A DNA stretch of 64,000 bases from Oceanobacillus indicireducens (GTDB lineage Bacteria; Bacillota; Bacilli; Bacillales; Amphibacillaceae), in NCBI RefSeq assembly GCF_014647195.1, contig NZ_BMOS01000001.1:118699-182698 (forward strand), in the 5' to 3' direction. Under the pieces are notes generated by a model. It was not told the DNA's origin and ran no database searches. It saw nothing but the letters and a program-made list of their open reading frames with translations. Both the position numbers and the translations under genes were made by a program. This document shows positions 7,097 to 16,191 of this stretch, one piece after another (positions within the stretch are counted from its first letter, which is position 1; each line of letters begins with the position of its first letter).

Positions 7097-9733
7097 ATGG
7101 GAAATAAATTAGTACTTATCGATGGAAACAGTATTATTTACCGCGCATTTTTTGCTCTGCCTTTATTAAATAATGATAAAGGTGTTTACACAAATGCCGT
7201 GTATGGTTTTACGACGATGTTATTAAGAATTTTGGAAGAAGAAAAGCCAACACATATGCTAGTTGCTTTTGATGCGGGTAAGACAACCTTCCGTCATGAC
7301 ACGTATAAAGAATATAAAGGAGGCAGACAGAAGACCCCACCTGAATTGTCCGAGCAATTCCCAGTTCTTAAAGAGTTGCTTGAAGCTTTTCAAATTCCGC
7401 ATTATGAACTGGAGCAGTATGAAGCAGATGATATTATTGGAACCTTTTCCAAATTAGGGGATAACGATGACTGGGAAGTTACCGTCATTTCGGGAGATAA
7501 AGACCTGCTGCAGCTTGTGTCTGATCACGTGACTGTTCATGTGACTAAAAAAGGAATAAGTGAGATTGATAAATACACTCCTGCCTTTCTTAAGGAGAAA
7601 ATCGGTATCTCACCTGAACAAGTAATTGATTTCAAAGCTTTGATGGGTGATAGCTCCGATAATATTCCTGGGGTGCCGGGTGTTGGTGAAAAAACAGCAT
7701 TAAAATTGTTGAAACAATACCCGACATTAGAAGAAGTATATGAGAACATTGATGCAATCGGTGGGAAGAAATTAAAAGAAAACCTCACAACCCATAAAGA
7801 TGAAGCGTTTATGAGTAGAGAGCTCGTTACGATTCACCGGGAATCTCCTGTAAGTATTTCCATTGATGATATTCAGTTTAATGGGTTTGACAAGAACCAA
7901 GTAATTAATATCTTTAAAGAACTCGGATTCAATTCACTTCTAAACAGATTTTCCGGAGAAGGTGAAGAGGCGGAAGAATCAGTGGAAATGGCAAAGCTTG
8001 ATTACGAGATTGTTTCGGAAGTGGATGAAACAATTTTTAATGGGGCCAGTGCATTAGTCGTTGAAATCATTGAAGAAAATTATCATCAGGCTCCGATTAT
8101 CGGATTTGGTCTAGTCAATGAATCAGGTAATTATTTTATCCCAACAGATCTAGCCCTTGAATCAGCTGCATTCAAAACATGGGCAGAAGATCCGGCACAG
8201 AAAAAAGCGGTATTTGATGCGAAAGAAACGGTAGTTGCTCTTCTAAGAAATGATATTGAAATAAAGGGAATTACCTTTGATATGCTATTAGCATCTTATC
8301 TCTTGAACCCGGCGGAGAACAATCATGATATCCCGTCGATTGGAAGTAGGTATGGCTATACAGATGTCCTCTTTGATGAAGAAGTATACGGGAAAGGTGC
8401 CAAGATGAAGGTGCCTGAAGAGGAGATTACTGCAGAACATATTACAAGAAAAACTCTTTCCTTATTTAAATTACAGGCTCGTATGACGGAGCAATTGAAA
8501 GAAAATGAACAATATGAATTGCTTGCTGAACTGGAGATGCCGCTTGCTTTAATTCTTGGTGAGATGGAACATCAAGGCGTATTAGTTGATACAGACCGCC
8601 TTAAAGAAATGGAAGCGGATTTGAAAGCAAGATTGGATACGTTAATTCGTGAAATCCATGAGCTTGCAGGTGAAGAGTTCAATATTAATTCACCGAAACA
8701 GCTTGGCCCAATTCTGTTCGATAAATTAGGGCTCCCTGTTATTAAGAAGACGAAAACGGGATACTCGACTGCCGCAGACGTACTTGAACAGCTTCAAATG
8801 GAACATGAGATCATTCCGAAAATCTTGTTATATCGTCAACTCGGAAAGTTACAATCGACTTATATTGAAGGTTTATTAAAAGTCGTGGACAAAGATACAA
8901 GCAAGATTCATACCCGCTTCAACCAGGCGCTTACTCAAACAGGAAGACTTAGTTCGGTGGATCCTAATTTACAAAATATCCCAATACGACTGGAGGAAGG
9001 AAGAAAGATCCGGCGTGCATTCGTACCTTCAGAGAAGGACTGGATTATCTTTGCTGCGGATTACTCACAAATTGAATTAAGAGTGCTCGCTCACTTTGCA
9101 AAAGATGAGAAGCTGGTTGATGCTTTCCAGCATGACATGGATATTCATACAAGAACCGCAATGGATGTATTCCATGTCGAGGAAGATGCGGTCACAGCTA
9201 ATATGCGTAGACAAGCTAAAGCGGTAAACTTTGGAATCGTCTATGGAATTAGTGATTACGGTCTTTCACAAAACCTAGGCATAACTCGGAAAGAAGCGAA
9301 ACAATTTATTGAACGTTATTTCGAAAGTTTCCCAGGTGTAAAGGATTATATGGACAGTATTGTTCAATCAGCGAAACAACAAGGGTATGTAACGACAATC
9401 ATGAACCGGAGAAGATATTTACCAGAGATTACGAGCCGTAATTTCAACAGAAGAAGCTTTGCGGAGCGGACCGCAATGAATACGCCGATTCAAGGAAGTG
9501 CAGCAGATATCATCAAGCAGGCGATGATCGACCTTCATCATAAATTAAAAGAAGAGAAACTTGAAGCCCGCATGCTGCTTCAAGTCCATGACGAACTGAT
9601 TTTAGAAGCACCGAAGTCGGAATTGGACCGATTAATTGAAATTGTGCCAGCAACAATGGAAGAGACGATTGATATACTCGTACCACTCAAAGTGGATTAT
9701 GAGTATGGGGAAAGCTGGTTTGACGCTAAATAA
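7097..9733 (+). CDS. polA: DNA polymerase I
   Basis: 878-residue family A polymerase for Okazaki fragment maturation and repair gap filling. The N-terminal 5'-3' exonuclease (about 1-290) shows VFDAG-like metal motifs, VISGDKDLLQLV and GDSSDNIPGVPGVGEKTA. The middle 3'-5' exonuclease fold (about 300-470) lacks the DxE metal motif, so proofreading is probably absent, as in Bacillus stearothermophilus Pol I. Polymerase motifs A (DYSQIELRVLAH, Asp655), B (RRQAKAVNFGIVYG) and C (QVHDELI, Asp832) are intact. GGAGG precedes ATG 7097. mutM follows after 13 bases, so the two probably form one transcript. Confidence 0.98.
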   Translation: MGNKLVLIDGNSIIYRAFFALPLLNNDKGVYTNAVYGFTTMLLRILEEEKPTHMLVAFDAGKTTFRHDTYKEYKGGRQKTPPELSEQFPVLKELLEAFQIPHYELEQYEADDIIGTFSKLGDNDDWEVTVISGDKDLLQLVSDHVTVHVTKKGISEIDKYTPAFLKEKIGISPEQVIDFKALMGDSSDNIPGVPGVGEKTALKLLKQYPTLEEVYENIDAIGGKKLKENLTTHKDEAFMSRELVTIHRESPVSISIDDIQFNGFDKNQVINIFKELGFNSLLNRFSGEGEEAEESVEMAKLDYEIVSEVDETIFNGASALVVEIIEENYHQAPIIGFGLVNESGNYFIPTDLALESAAFKTWAEDPAQKKAVFDAKETVVALLRNDIEIKGITFDMLLASYLLNPAENNHDIPSIGSRYGYTDVLFDEEVYGKGAKMKVPEEEITAEHITRKTLSLFKLQARMTEQLKENEQYELLAELEMPLALILGEMEHQGVLVDTDRLKEMEADLKARLDTLIREIHELAGEEFNINSPKQLGPILFDKLGLPVIKKTKTGYSTAADVLEQLQMEHEIIPKILLYRQLGKLQSTYIEGLLKVVDKDTSKIHTRFNQALTQTGRLSSVDPNLQNIPIRLEEGRKIRRAFVPSEKDWIIFAADYSQIELRVLAHFAKDEKLVDAFQHDMDIHTRTAMDVFHVEEDAVTANMRRQAKAVNFGIVYGISDYGLSQNLGITRKEAKQFIERYFESFPGVKDYMDSIVQSAKQQGYVTTIMNRRRYLPEITSRNFNRRSFAERTAMNTPIQGSAADIIKQAMIDLHHKLKEEKLEARMLLQVHDELILEAPKSELDRLIEIVPATMEETIDILVPLKVDYEYGESWFDAK

Positions 9734-9746
9734 GGAGATAGAAGAA

Positions 9747-10574
9747 ATGCCAGAGTTACCAGAAGTAGAAACAATAAAGCGAACTCTTGAACATTTAACC
9801 ATTGGGAAGACAATTGAAGCAGTAGAAGTTCATTGGGGAAAGATTATCAAGCATCCCGATGATGTGGAGCAATTTAAACATTTGCTAGTCGGCCAAACGG
9901 TTCAACGTTTGGGTCGGAGAGGGAAGTTCCTCTTATTTTATTTGGATGACTACTGCCTCGTTTCCCATTTGCGTATGGAAGGAAAATATAGAGTCCTACC
10001 GGAAGAAGCAGAGAAGGATAAACATACGCATGTTATTTTCACATTTACAAACGGGGAAGCACTGCATTATCATGACGTGCGCAAATTTGGTACGATGCAT
10101 CTCTATCCGATTGGGGATGAGATGACACACGATCCACTTCGTAAATTAGGACCGGAGCCCTTCGATTCGTCCTTTAGTTTTCCCTATTTTAAAGAGAAGC
10201 TGAACAAGACGGAACGATTGATTAAAGCAGTATTGCTTGATCAATCAGTCGTAACAGGGCTGGGTAATATTTATGTGGACGAGACATTGTTTAAAGCAGG
10301 CGTACACCCGATGAGAAGGGCGAACACATTAAAAGACAGTGAGATTGAAAAAATTAAAGATGCTGCAATCATGACCTTGACAGAAGCTGTGGAAGCGGGA
10401 GGTACAACGATCCGTTCCTACGTGAATTCTGAAGGGGAAATGGGCATGTTCCAGCAGAAGCTGTTTGTCTACGGCCAGGAAAATGAACAATGCACAGACT
10501 GCGGACAAGAAATAGTAAAAATAAAAGTGGCTGGTAGAGGAACACATTTATGTACCAAGTGCCAGCCTCTCTAA
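9747..10574 (+). CDS. mutM: Formamidopyrimidine-DNA glycosylase
   Basis: 275-residue Fpg/MutM that removes 8-oxoguanine and formamidopyrimidines and nicks the abasic site. After the start Met come PELPEVE, with catalytic Pro2 and Glu3, then GRRGKFLLF carrying the conserved Lys, GLGNIYVDE (helix-two-turn-helix) and a C-terminal zinc finger with two CxxC pairs (CTDCGQ and CTKCQ). The start is fixed at ATG 9747 because Pro2 must be the mature N terminus; AAGGAG lies just upstream. Placed directly after polA, an arrangement conserved in Bacillus. The ytaF gene that follows in B. subtilis is absent; coaE starts 13 bases later. Confidence 0.97.
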   Translation: MPELPEVETIKRTLEHLTIGKTIEAVEVHWGKIIKHPDDVEQFKHLLVGQTVQRLGRRGKFLLFYLDDYCLVSHLRMEGKYRVLPEEAEKDKHTHVIFTFTNGEALHYHDVRKFGTMHLYPIGDEMTHDPLRKLGPEPFDSSFSFPYFKEKLNKTERLIKAVLLDQSVVTGLGNIYVDETLFKAGVHPMRRANTLKDSEIEKIKDAAIMTLTEAVEAGGTTIRSYVNSEGEMGMFQQKLFVYGQENEQCTDCGQEIVKIKVAGRGTHLCTKCQPL

Positions 10575-10587
10575 GGGGTGAAATTTT

Positions 10588-11196
10588 TTGAGTTTAGTCA
10601 TCGGTTTAACCGGAAGTATAGCGACAGGAAAAAGTACCGTTGCCAAGATGTTTCGACAACTTGGCATCCCAGTTATCGATGCTGATATATTAGCAAGAGA
10701 AGTAGTGGAGCCAGGGGAAGACGCTTATAAAAAAGTGATTGAAACCTTTGGAGAGGATATCCTGCTCGACGATAAGACGCTTAACCGGAAACGGCTCGGT
10801 GAAATTGTGTTTACCGACGAGACGAAACGGAAACAATTAAACGGCATCGTCCACCCTGCCATTCGGAAAAGAATGCTTGAGAAAAGGGATCACTTCATCC
10901 GTGAGGGTTATCAATGTGTTGTTCTGGATATTCCATTACTGTTCGAGAGTAAGCTTCAAGAATTTGTAGATAAGATTCTCGTCGTGTATGCTGATCAAGA
11001 GATTCAATTACAGCGTTTAATGGCGAGAAATGAGTTTTCAGAAGAAGAAGCAATGCAACGCATCCAGTCGCAAATGCCAGTAAAGAAAAAAGCGAGTCTT
11101 GCTGACGCGGTAATTAATAATAATAGCACGAAGGAAGAAACATACGAACAGCTGCGGCAATTGCTAGAAAAGTGGCAAATACTTGAAACTAATTGA
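10588..11196 (+). CDS. coaE: Dephospho-CoA kinase
   Basis: 202-residue P-loop kinase for the last step of CoA synthesis, phosphorylation of the 3'-OH of dephospho-CoA. The Walker A motif GLTGSIATGKST is at the N terminus; DADILAREV and the VLDIPLLFES region are typical of CoaE. It starts with TTG 10588 preceded by GGGGTGA. It is the third gene of a probable polA-mutM-coaE transcript. Confidence 0.96.
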   Translation: MSLVIGLTGSIATGKSTVAKMFRQLGIPVIDADILAREVVEPGEDAYKKVIETFGEDILLDDKTLNRKRLGEIVFTDETKRKQLNGIVHPAIRKRMLEKRDHFIREGYQCVVLDIPLLFESKLQEFVDKILVVYADQEIQLQRLMARNEFSEEEAMQRIQSQMPVKKKASLADAVINNNSTKEETYEQLRQLLEKWQILETN

Positions 11197-11307
11197 CTTA
11201 GCAGTGCCGTAATAAAATGGAGTGCATAAGATACGAATAAGGTAACCAACTTTCTTAATATTAAAACATCTGGATTATGATGAAAATAGCACACATTCCA
11301 AGTTTAA

Positions 11308-11318
11308 TGTGTTATACT
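11308..11318 (+). promoter_or_regulatory. CcpN-like operator upstream of gapB
   Basis: TGTGTTATACT fits the CcpN box consensus TRTGHYATAYW (recalled from B. subtilis gapB and pckA work) at all 11 positions. It lies 53 bases before the gapB start, just upstream of a possible promoter (TTGCAG 11321-11326 and TATAAC 11342-11347, 15-base spacer). Whether this genome encodes CcpN cannot be seen here. Confidence 0.5.
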
Positions 11319-11370
11319 AATTGCAGTAATACATAATAAAGTATAACTTATTGGGAGGAATGGGGTAAAG

Positions 11371-12405
11371 ATGGGTAAAATTCGTATTGCAATTAATGGG
11401 TTTGGACGTATCGGGAGAATGGTGTTTCGCCAGGCTATGGTGGATGAACAATTTGAAGTTGTAGCAGTTAATGCAAGCTACCCGCCCGAAACGTTAGCGC
11501 ATTTAATTAAATATGATAGTGTTCATGGTATTTTTGAAGGGGAAGTGAAAGCGCTTGACAAAGCGCTGCAAATTAACGGTAAAGAAGTTAAGCTTGTCAG
11601 TTCCAGGGAGCCGGATAAGTTGCCTTGGAATGAACTTGATATAGATGTTGTTATTGAAGCAACAGGGAAGTTTAAGACAAATGAAACAGCAGGATTGCAT
11701 CTTCAGGCAGGTGCGAAAAAAGTTGTCATTACGGCACCTGGTAAAGAAATCGATAAAACTATCGTTATCGGTGTAAACGATGATGAATATAACGGAGATA
11801 TCCACCATATTGTATCAAACGCATCATGTACAACTAACTGTTTAGCACCAGTCGTAAAAGTCCTTGATGACCGTTTCAAAATTGTTAACGGATTAATGAC
11901 TACAGTCCATGCATTCACAAACGATCAGAAGAACTTGGATAATCCACATAAAGACCTTCGCCGTGCCCGTGGCTGTACACAATCCATTATTCCAACTTCT
12001 ACAGGAGCAGCAAAAGCACTTGGCGAAGTATTACCACATTTGAATGGTAAATTGCATGGAATGGCTTTACGTGTTCCAACTCCAGACGTATCGCTCGTTG
12101 ACCTAGTTGTTGATGTAGAAGAAAGCGTTACGGTGGAAGAAGTGAATGGTGCCTTTAAAGAAGCGGCTGCAAGGGACTATAACGGTATTATTAGCTATAC
12201 GGAGGATCCACTTGTGTCAATCGACTTTACAACAACCGATTCATCAGCTATCGTTGACGGATTATCAACGATTGTAATGGAGGATAAAAAGATTAAAGTC
12301 CTTGCTTGGTATGATAATGAATGGGGCTACTCCGCACGCGTCCTTGATTTGGCGAAACTAGTTGGTGAGTCACTATTGTACAAACAAACTGCTAAAATTT
12401 CATAA
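11371..12405 (+). CDS. gapB: Glyceraldehyde-3-phosphate dehydrogenase, gluconeogenic GapB type
   Basis: 344-residue GAPDH. The Rossmann N terminus IAINGFGRIGR, catalytic Cys in SNASCTTNCLAP and the WYDNEWGYSARV C-terminal block are intact. The cofactor loop reads VVAVNASYPPETLAHLIKYDS, whereas glycolytic GapA has an Asp-containing loop there. With the locus between coaE and nrdR this points to the NADP-using GapB that works in gluconeogenesis. GGGAGG precedes ATG 11371. In B. subtilis gapB is co-transcribed with speD; speD is missing here and a terminator follows directly. The upstream CcpN-like box suggests repression on glucose. Confidence 0.94.
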   Translation: MGKIRIAINGFGRIGRMVFRQAMVDEQFEVVAVNASYPPETLAHLIKYDSVHGIFEGEVKALDKALQINGKEVKLVSSREPDKLPWNELDIDVVIEATGKFKTNETAGLHLQAGAKKVVITAPGKEIDKTIVIGVNDDEYNGDIHHIVSNASCTTNCLAPVVKVLDDRFKIVNGLMTTVHAFTNDQKNLDNPHKDLRRARGCTQSIIPTSTGAAKALGEVLPHLNGKLHGMALRVPTPDVSLVDLVVDVEESVTVEEVNGAFKEAAARDYNGIISYTEDPLVSIDFTTTDSSAIVDGLSTIVMEDKKIKVLAWYDNEWGYSARVLDLAKLVGESLLYKQTAKIS

Positions 12406-12421
12406 TCAATCAAATCGCTAT

Positions 12422-12472
12422 AAAGATGCATTTTCCGTTCCGGGGGCAGCCGAACGAAGATGCATCTTTTTA
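12422..12472 (+). terminator. Terminator after gapB
   Basis: Outer stem AAAGATGCA (12422-12430) with TGCATCTTT (12461-12469), inner CGTTC/GAACG stem, then a T-rich tail. Confidence 0.85.
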
Positions 12473-12507
12473 TTGTATAAAAAACTATATTACAGACCGT
12501 TGCGTGG

Positions 12508-12558
12508 AAAAATAAAAATGCTGTGATAACTTAGGTATTCAGGACTAGCCATGTCCGG
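12508..12558 (-). repeat. Fragment of repeat family C
   Basis: AAATGCTGTGATAACTTAG followed by a stretch ending TGTCCGG is the reverse complement, with few changes, of the end of the family C copy near 39000-39050. It lies where speD is expected. The rest of 12406-12685 contains only the gapB terminator and the nrdR leader. Confidence 0.65.
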
Positions 12559-12685
12559 ATTCTAATCGAATAGAAGATTTTGCGGAAACATGTTAAAATA
12601 AAGGATATATTATTTTTTACATTTAGAAGTGTAGGCTTCTATCCTAATAAATGAAACTTGTTTGAAGGTAGAGAGGTGAGCGAAG

Positions 12686-13168
12686 TTGCGTTGTTCAAAC
12701 TGTAATTATAAAAATACAAAAGTAACCGATTCCCGTCCGATAGAAGACGGAAGAGCGATTCGGCGCCGAAGAGAATGTGAACGATGTGGTCAGCGTTTCA
12801 CAACATTTGAACGGATGGAGGAAGTTCCATTAATCGTCGTTAAAAAAGACGGTATGCGTCAAGAATTTTCTCGGGATAAGCTGACCCGCGGATTAATCCG
12901 TGCCTGTGAGAAACGACCAGTTCCGGTTGAAACGATGGAAGAGATTGCTCTTGAGGTTGAAAAAGGACTGAGGAATCTTGGTTCATCAGAAGTGGACTCG
13001 GAATTAATCGGGGAAATGGTGATGGAAAGACTCTCTAAGGTTGATGAAGTGGCCTATGTTCGCTTTGCCTCTGTCTATCGTCAATTCAAAGATGTTACTG
13101 TTTTTCTAGATGAATTGAAAGAATTGATTAATGCGGAAGAACAAGATGAAGCGGAAAAGGAAGAATAA
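12686..13168 (+). CDS. nrdR: Transcriptional repressor NrdR
   Basis: 160-residue NrdR, which represses ribonucleotide reductase genes according to dATP/ATP level. The N-terminal zinc ribbon has CSNC and CERCGQ pairs, followed by the basic RAIRRRRE stretch and an ATP-cone domain (about residues 48-140) beginning VVKKDG. It starts with TTG 12686 behind GAGAGGTGAG. The gene is directly ahead of dnaB and dnaI, as in Bacillus, where the three are linked. Confidence 0.96.
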   Translation: MRCSNCNYKNTKVTDSRPIEDGRAIRRRRECERCGQRFTTFERMEEVPLIVVKKDGMRQEFSRDKLTRGLIRACEKRPVPVETMEEIALEVEKGLRNLGSSEVDSELIGEMVMERLSKVDEVAYVRFASVYRQFKDVTVFLDELKELINAEEQDEAEKEE

Positions 13169-13184
13169 AAAGGGTGAATATCCA

Positions 13185-14540
13185 GTGAAAAGCATAGGAC
13201 AGCTATTACCTGTTGATGGGTATTTTGTTCGAATGGATAAAGCATTACCAGTTGATTATCTGCAATCTTTAACACATTTGTACCAACCGCTTATTGGTAC
13301 AGAGGCACTTATGCTTTATTTAACCCTTACGAATGAAGTATCCTTGCAGGAAGAAGGAATACCGCAAACACATCATACGTTAATGAATTACATGATGCTG
13401 CCACTAGATAGAATTTATGATGCCCGTTTAAAGCTGGAAGCTATCGGCTTATTACGTACGTTTAAACAAGAAATGGACGAGTTTACAATTTACACGTATA
13501 ACTTGCAATGTCCGTTTGATTCAAAAAGTTTCTTTGAAGAAGCAATGTGTTCATCCCTGCTTTATCATCACCTTGGTGAGCAGAAATTCAACCAGCTAAA
13601 AGATCTTTTCGCAAAAGACAGTGTACCGGAAGCTGGCGAGAATATTACTGCAGATTTCCAGGAAGTATTCCAGACTACCCCTAAAGAAGGAATGGTTCAA
13701 GTGACTGTTCATGAAGATGAAGCAGTAGCCGTTGAGGAAGACGGGACAGTAGACTTCCAGTGGCTGGAACAGATGCTGAAGCAACGGATGATCCCTGTTT
13801 ATCGTGTTCTGACGAAAGAAAACCGTAAGTTGATTGCTCATATGCTCATTCTCTATGAATTGGAAAGCTTTGAGATCGATAAAGCCGTTAATTGGTCATT
13901 AAATGAGGAGAATTATCTCGACAGGGAAGAATTTAAACAGGCTTGCCATGACATTTATCGAGCAAAAAGCAATAGTCAGCCAATCCGTCTTGTGGAAAAG
14001 AAAGAACTTAATAAGCAAGTAATCAAAGCGGAAGAACCGGAAAAGCCACTTACAAGAGAAGATTTATTAATTCGTGAGTTAGAAACAATTACGCCGAAAC
14101 AATTACTGGAAGATTTATCAAGTGGAAGTTCCGCTTCGGCTCAAGATCTGAAGCTGATCAGCGATGTGATGACGAATCAAGGGCTTCCGCCAGCTGTTAT
14201 GAATGTTCTCATCCATTATGTGCTATTGCAGACAAACATGAAATTGTCCAGAGCTTATCTCGAGAAGATTGCAAGTCACTGGTCTCGGGCGAAATTACAG
14301 ACAGCAAGAGAAGCTATGGAATTTGCGAAGAAGGAAAAGGCCAGTTATGAAGAAGCGAAGGCAAAGCGGGCGCGGAATCATCAAGGTAATTACGGGCGTG
14401 CGTCAAATAATGATATTGTTCCAGATTGGTATAAGTCAGGGAAACATAAAGAGAAAAAAGAAGAGAAAGAATCCCCTGCAATGAACAAGGAGCAATGGAA
14501 GGTCGCAAAGTTGCTGCAACAATATTCAGAAGGAAATTAA
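13185..14540 (+). CDS. dnaB: Replication initiation and membrane attachment protein DnaB
   Basis: 451-residue Firmicute DnaB (not the helicase), which with DnaD and DnaI loads the replicative helicase at oriC and at stalled forks. The N terminus LLPVDGYFVRMDKALPVDYLQSLTHLYQPLIG resembles the winged-helix domain of DnaB/DnaD proteins; a DnaB_2-type helical domain follows, and the C-terminal tail is Lys/Glu rich. GTG 13185 is chosen since AGGGTGA (13171-13177) stands eight bases ahead and the longer frame would overlap nrdR by 38 bases with a purely basic extension. dnaI follows after 25 bases. Confidence 0.92.
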   Translation: MKSIGQLLPVDGYFVRMDKALPVDYLQSLTHLYQPLIGTEALMLYLTLTNEVSLQEEGIPQTHHTLMNYMMLPLDRIYDARLKLEAIGLLRTFKQEMDEFTIYTYNLQCPFDSKSFFEEAMCSSLLYHHLGEQKFNQLKDLFAKDSVPEAGENITADFQEVFQTTPKEGMVQVTVHEDEAVAVEEDGTVDFQWLEQMLKQRMIPVYRVLTKENRKLIAHMLILYELESFEIDKAVNWSLNEENYLDREEFKQACHDIYRAKSNSQPIRLVEKKELNKQVIKAEEPEKPLTREDLLIRELETITPKQLLEDLSSGSSASAQDLKLISDVMTNQGLPPAVMNVLIHYVLLQTNMKLSRAYLEKIASHWSRAKLQTAREAMEFAKKEKASYEEAKAKRARNHQGNYGRASNNDIVPDWYKSGKHKEKKEEKESPAMNKEQWKVAKLLQQYSEGN

Positions 14541-14565
14541 ACCAGTCTTTAAAAGGGTGATTTTA

Positions 14566-15492
14566 GTGAAACCAATACAATCGAACTTAAAAGCGTGGAT
14601 GAACAAAAGCGAAAGTTTTAAAGAAAATTATCAAAAAATGAAACAAGAGTTGCTTCAAGATTCAGAAATCAAAGAATTCCTCGCTATTCACCCGGAGTTG
14701 GGTCAAGAAGAGATTGATAAAAACCTGATTAAACTATATGAGTTCAAATCCCAATCAAAGCAATGCGATCAATGTGCTTCCTTTGGTGAATGTAAAAACA
14801 TGATTCAAGGGTACTCGCCGATTCTGCAAGTGACAGGGGATGAAATTCATATCCGTTATGAGAAATGCCATAGCAGATTACTCGCTGAAAAGGAACAGGA
14901 GCAGAATAAATTAATTCAAAGTCTATACATGCCAAAAGAGATTTTGCAAGCGAGATTTTCCGATATTGATAATGATTCTTCCAGGACGCAAGTGCTCCTA
15001 AAGATATTCGACTTCCTTGAACAAGCAAAACATGAGATTCCGAAGAAGGGAATATACTTACATGGAATTTTCGGTGTAGGGAAAACCTTTCTGCTAGGAG
15101 CTCTTGCGAATGAATTGAAAAAATACAATATATCATCAACGATTATTTATATGCCGGAATTCGTAAGAGAAATGAAAGCATCATTGAAAGATGATTCCGT
15201 CAACGAGAAGATGGATCTATTTAAAAAGACGGATATCCTCATGCTGGATGATATAGGTGCTGAAATGCATTCCGCATGGTTTCGGGATGAAATTTTAAGT
15301 TCCATTCTGCAATACCGGATGATGGAAGGACTTCCTGTCTTTTTCACATCCAATTACAATTTGGAACAGCTGCAAACACATCTTGCAACAACGCGAACAG
15401 GTGTTGAAACACTAAAGGCCGCAAGAATCATTGAACGTATCCAACAAGTAAGTGACATCATGCATGTTCAGGGCTATAACCGCAGAAAATAA
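14566..15492 (+). CDS. dnaI: Primosomal protein DnaI, helicase loader
   Basis: 308-residue AAA+ ATPase that loads the replicative helicase. The N-terminal domain has the Cys cluster CDQCASFGEC typical of zinc-binding DnaI; the AAA+ core has Walker A GIFGVGKTF, Walker B ILMLDDIGAE and sensor region FFTSNYNLEQL. GTG 14566 is preferred to GTG 14557, because the latter lies within the ribosome binding site AAAAGGGTGA. It ends the nrdR-dnaB-dnaI group and is followed by a strong terminator. Confidence 0.94.
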   Translation: MKPIQSNLKAWMNKSESFKENYQKMKQELLQDSEIKEFLAIHPELGQEEIDKNLIKLYEFKSQSKQCDQCASFGECKNMIQGYSPILQVTGDEIHIRYEKCHSRLLAEKEQEQNKLIQSLYMPKEILQARFSDIDNDSSRTQVLLKIFDFLEQAKHEIPKKGIYLHGIFGVGKTFLLGALANELKKYNISSTIIYMPEFVREMKASLKDDSVNEKMDLFKKTDILMLDDIGAEMHSAWFRDEILSSILQYRMMEGLPVFFTSNYNLEQLQTHLATTRTGVETLKAARIIERIQQVSDIMHVQGYNRRK

Positions 15493-15496
15493 AAAC

Positions 15497-15542
15497 CTCC
15501 CTTCTAGTAGAAACCGGACTCAATACTAGAAGGGAGTTTTTT
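15497..15542 (+). terminator. Terminator after dnaI
   Basis: Thirteen-base perfect stem CTCCCTTCTAGTA (15497-15509) with TACTAGAAGGGAG (15524-15536) and six T. Confidence 0.95.
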
Positions 15543-15604
15543 GCATTTAATTATCAATTTTCCTACTTATACACCCCCTAAAATCAAACTAGCCGAGCCA
15601 ATTG

Positions 15605-16041
15605 CTTTCATACAGCGTAAGTGTCTTTGCACGTTCCTTTAATTTAGAACTCTAATCGCCGTTCAGTTGCCCGGTGGACGGATGCTTTCCGCGGGCACAG
15701 CCGAAGCCTCCTCGGGCTACCGCCCTGCGGGGTCTCCGGACTCGTGCTATTCCCGCAGGAGTCACCGTCCACCGGGCAACTGAACTGGTAAAGAGGGTTA
15801 TTATTAATGGAAACCCTCCCACTGCGATAAGTATTCCATTCCTAAAATGAAAAATAGAGTTCCAAATTAGGTTTACCCTCGGAGCAGTCCAGACACCTCG
15901 AGACTCCTGCAGGAGGATAGGCTTGGTGAGACCCCACAGGGCACCAGCCCGAGGAGGCTCACCAGCCGCCTGCGGAAAGCGAGAGGTGTCTGGACTGCGG
16001 ACCTTCAGAAGAGAGTTACAGACACTTACGCTGTATGTAAG
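15605..16041 (+). repeat. Composite palindromic element R1, complete copy without cassette
   Basis: 437 bp bounded by inverted ends CTTTCATACAGCGTAAGTG (15605-15623) and CACTTACGCTGTATGTAAG (16023-16041), one mismatch. Module A has perfect 21-bp arms at 15661-15681 and 15765-15785. Module B has perfect 16-bp arms at 15884-15899 and 15983-15998 (GCAGTCCAGACACCTC). Between the modules lies an AT-rich linker containing GTTCCAAATTAGG, shared with other copies. It carries no transposase. Of the gene-free stretch 15493-16191, only the dnaI terminator and the short leader of ytxC lie outside the element. Confidence 0.9.
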
Positions 16042-16191
16042 GGATTGGAGCTTTTTAAATTACATTAAGATATGTCGAATTGATTGGGCCTGTAAAAGTC
16101 GAGTAATTAGTTTCAATAGTTTTATCATTTTTTTCACAACCAGTCCATATAATATAGCAGTTTGGTTGTAAATGAGGGTGATGTGAAAAAA

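Noticed and set aside
15590-16060. Target-site duplication around R1
   Set aside because: Flanks of the three complete copies show no convincing short direct repeat; the CCAAT/ATTGG near the 15605 copy is inverted, not direct.
15923-16171. 82-residue frame on the plus strand
   Set aside because: It is made of R1 module B, right end and the ytxC leader; no support as a protein.
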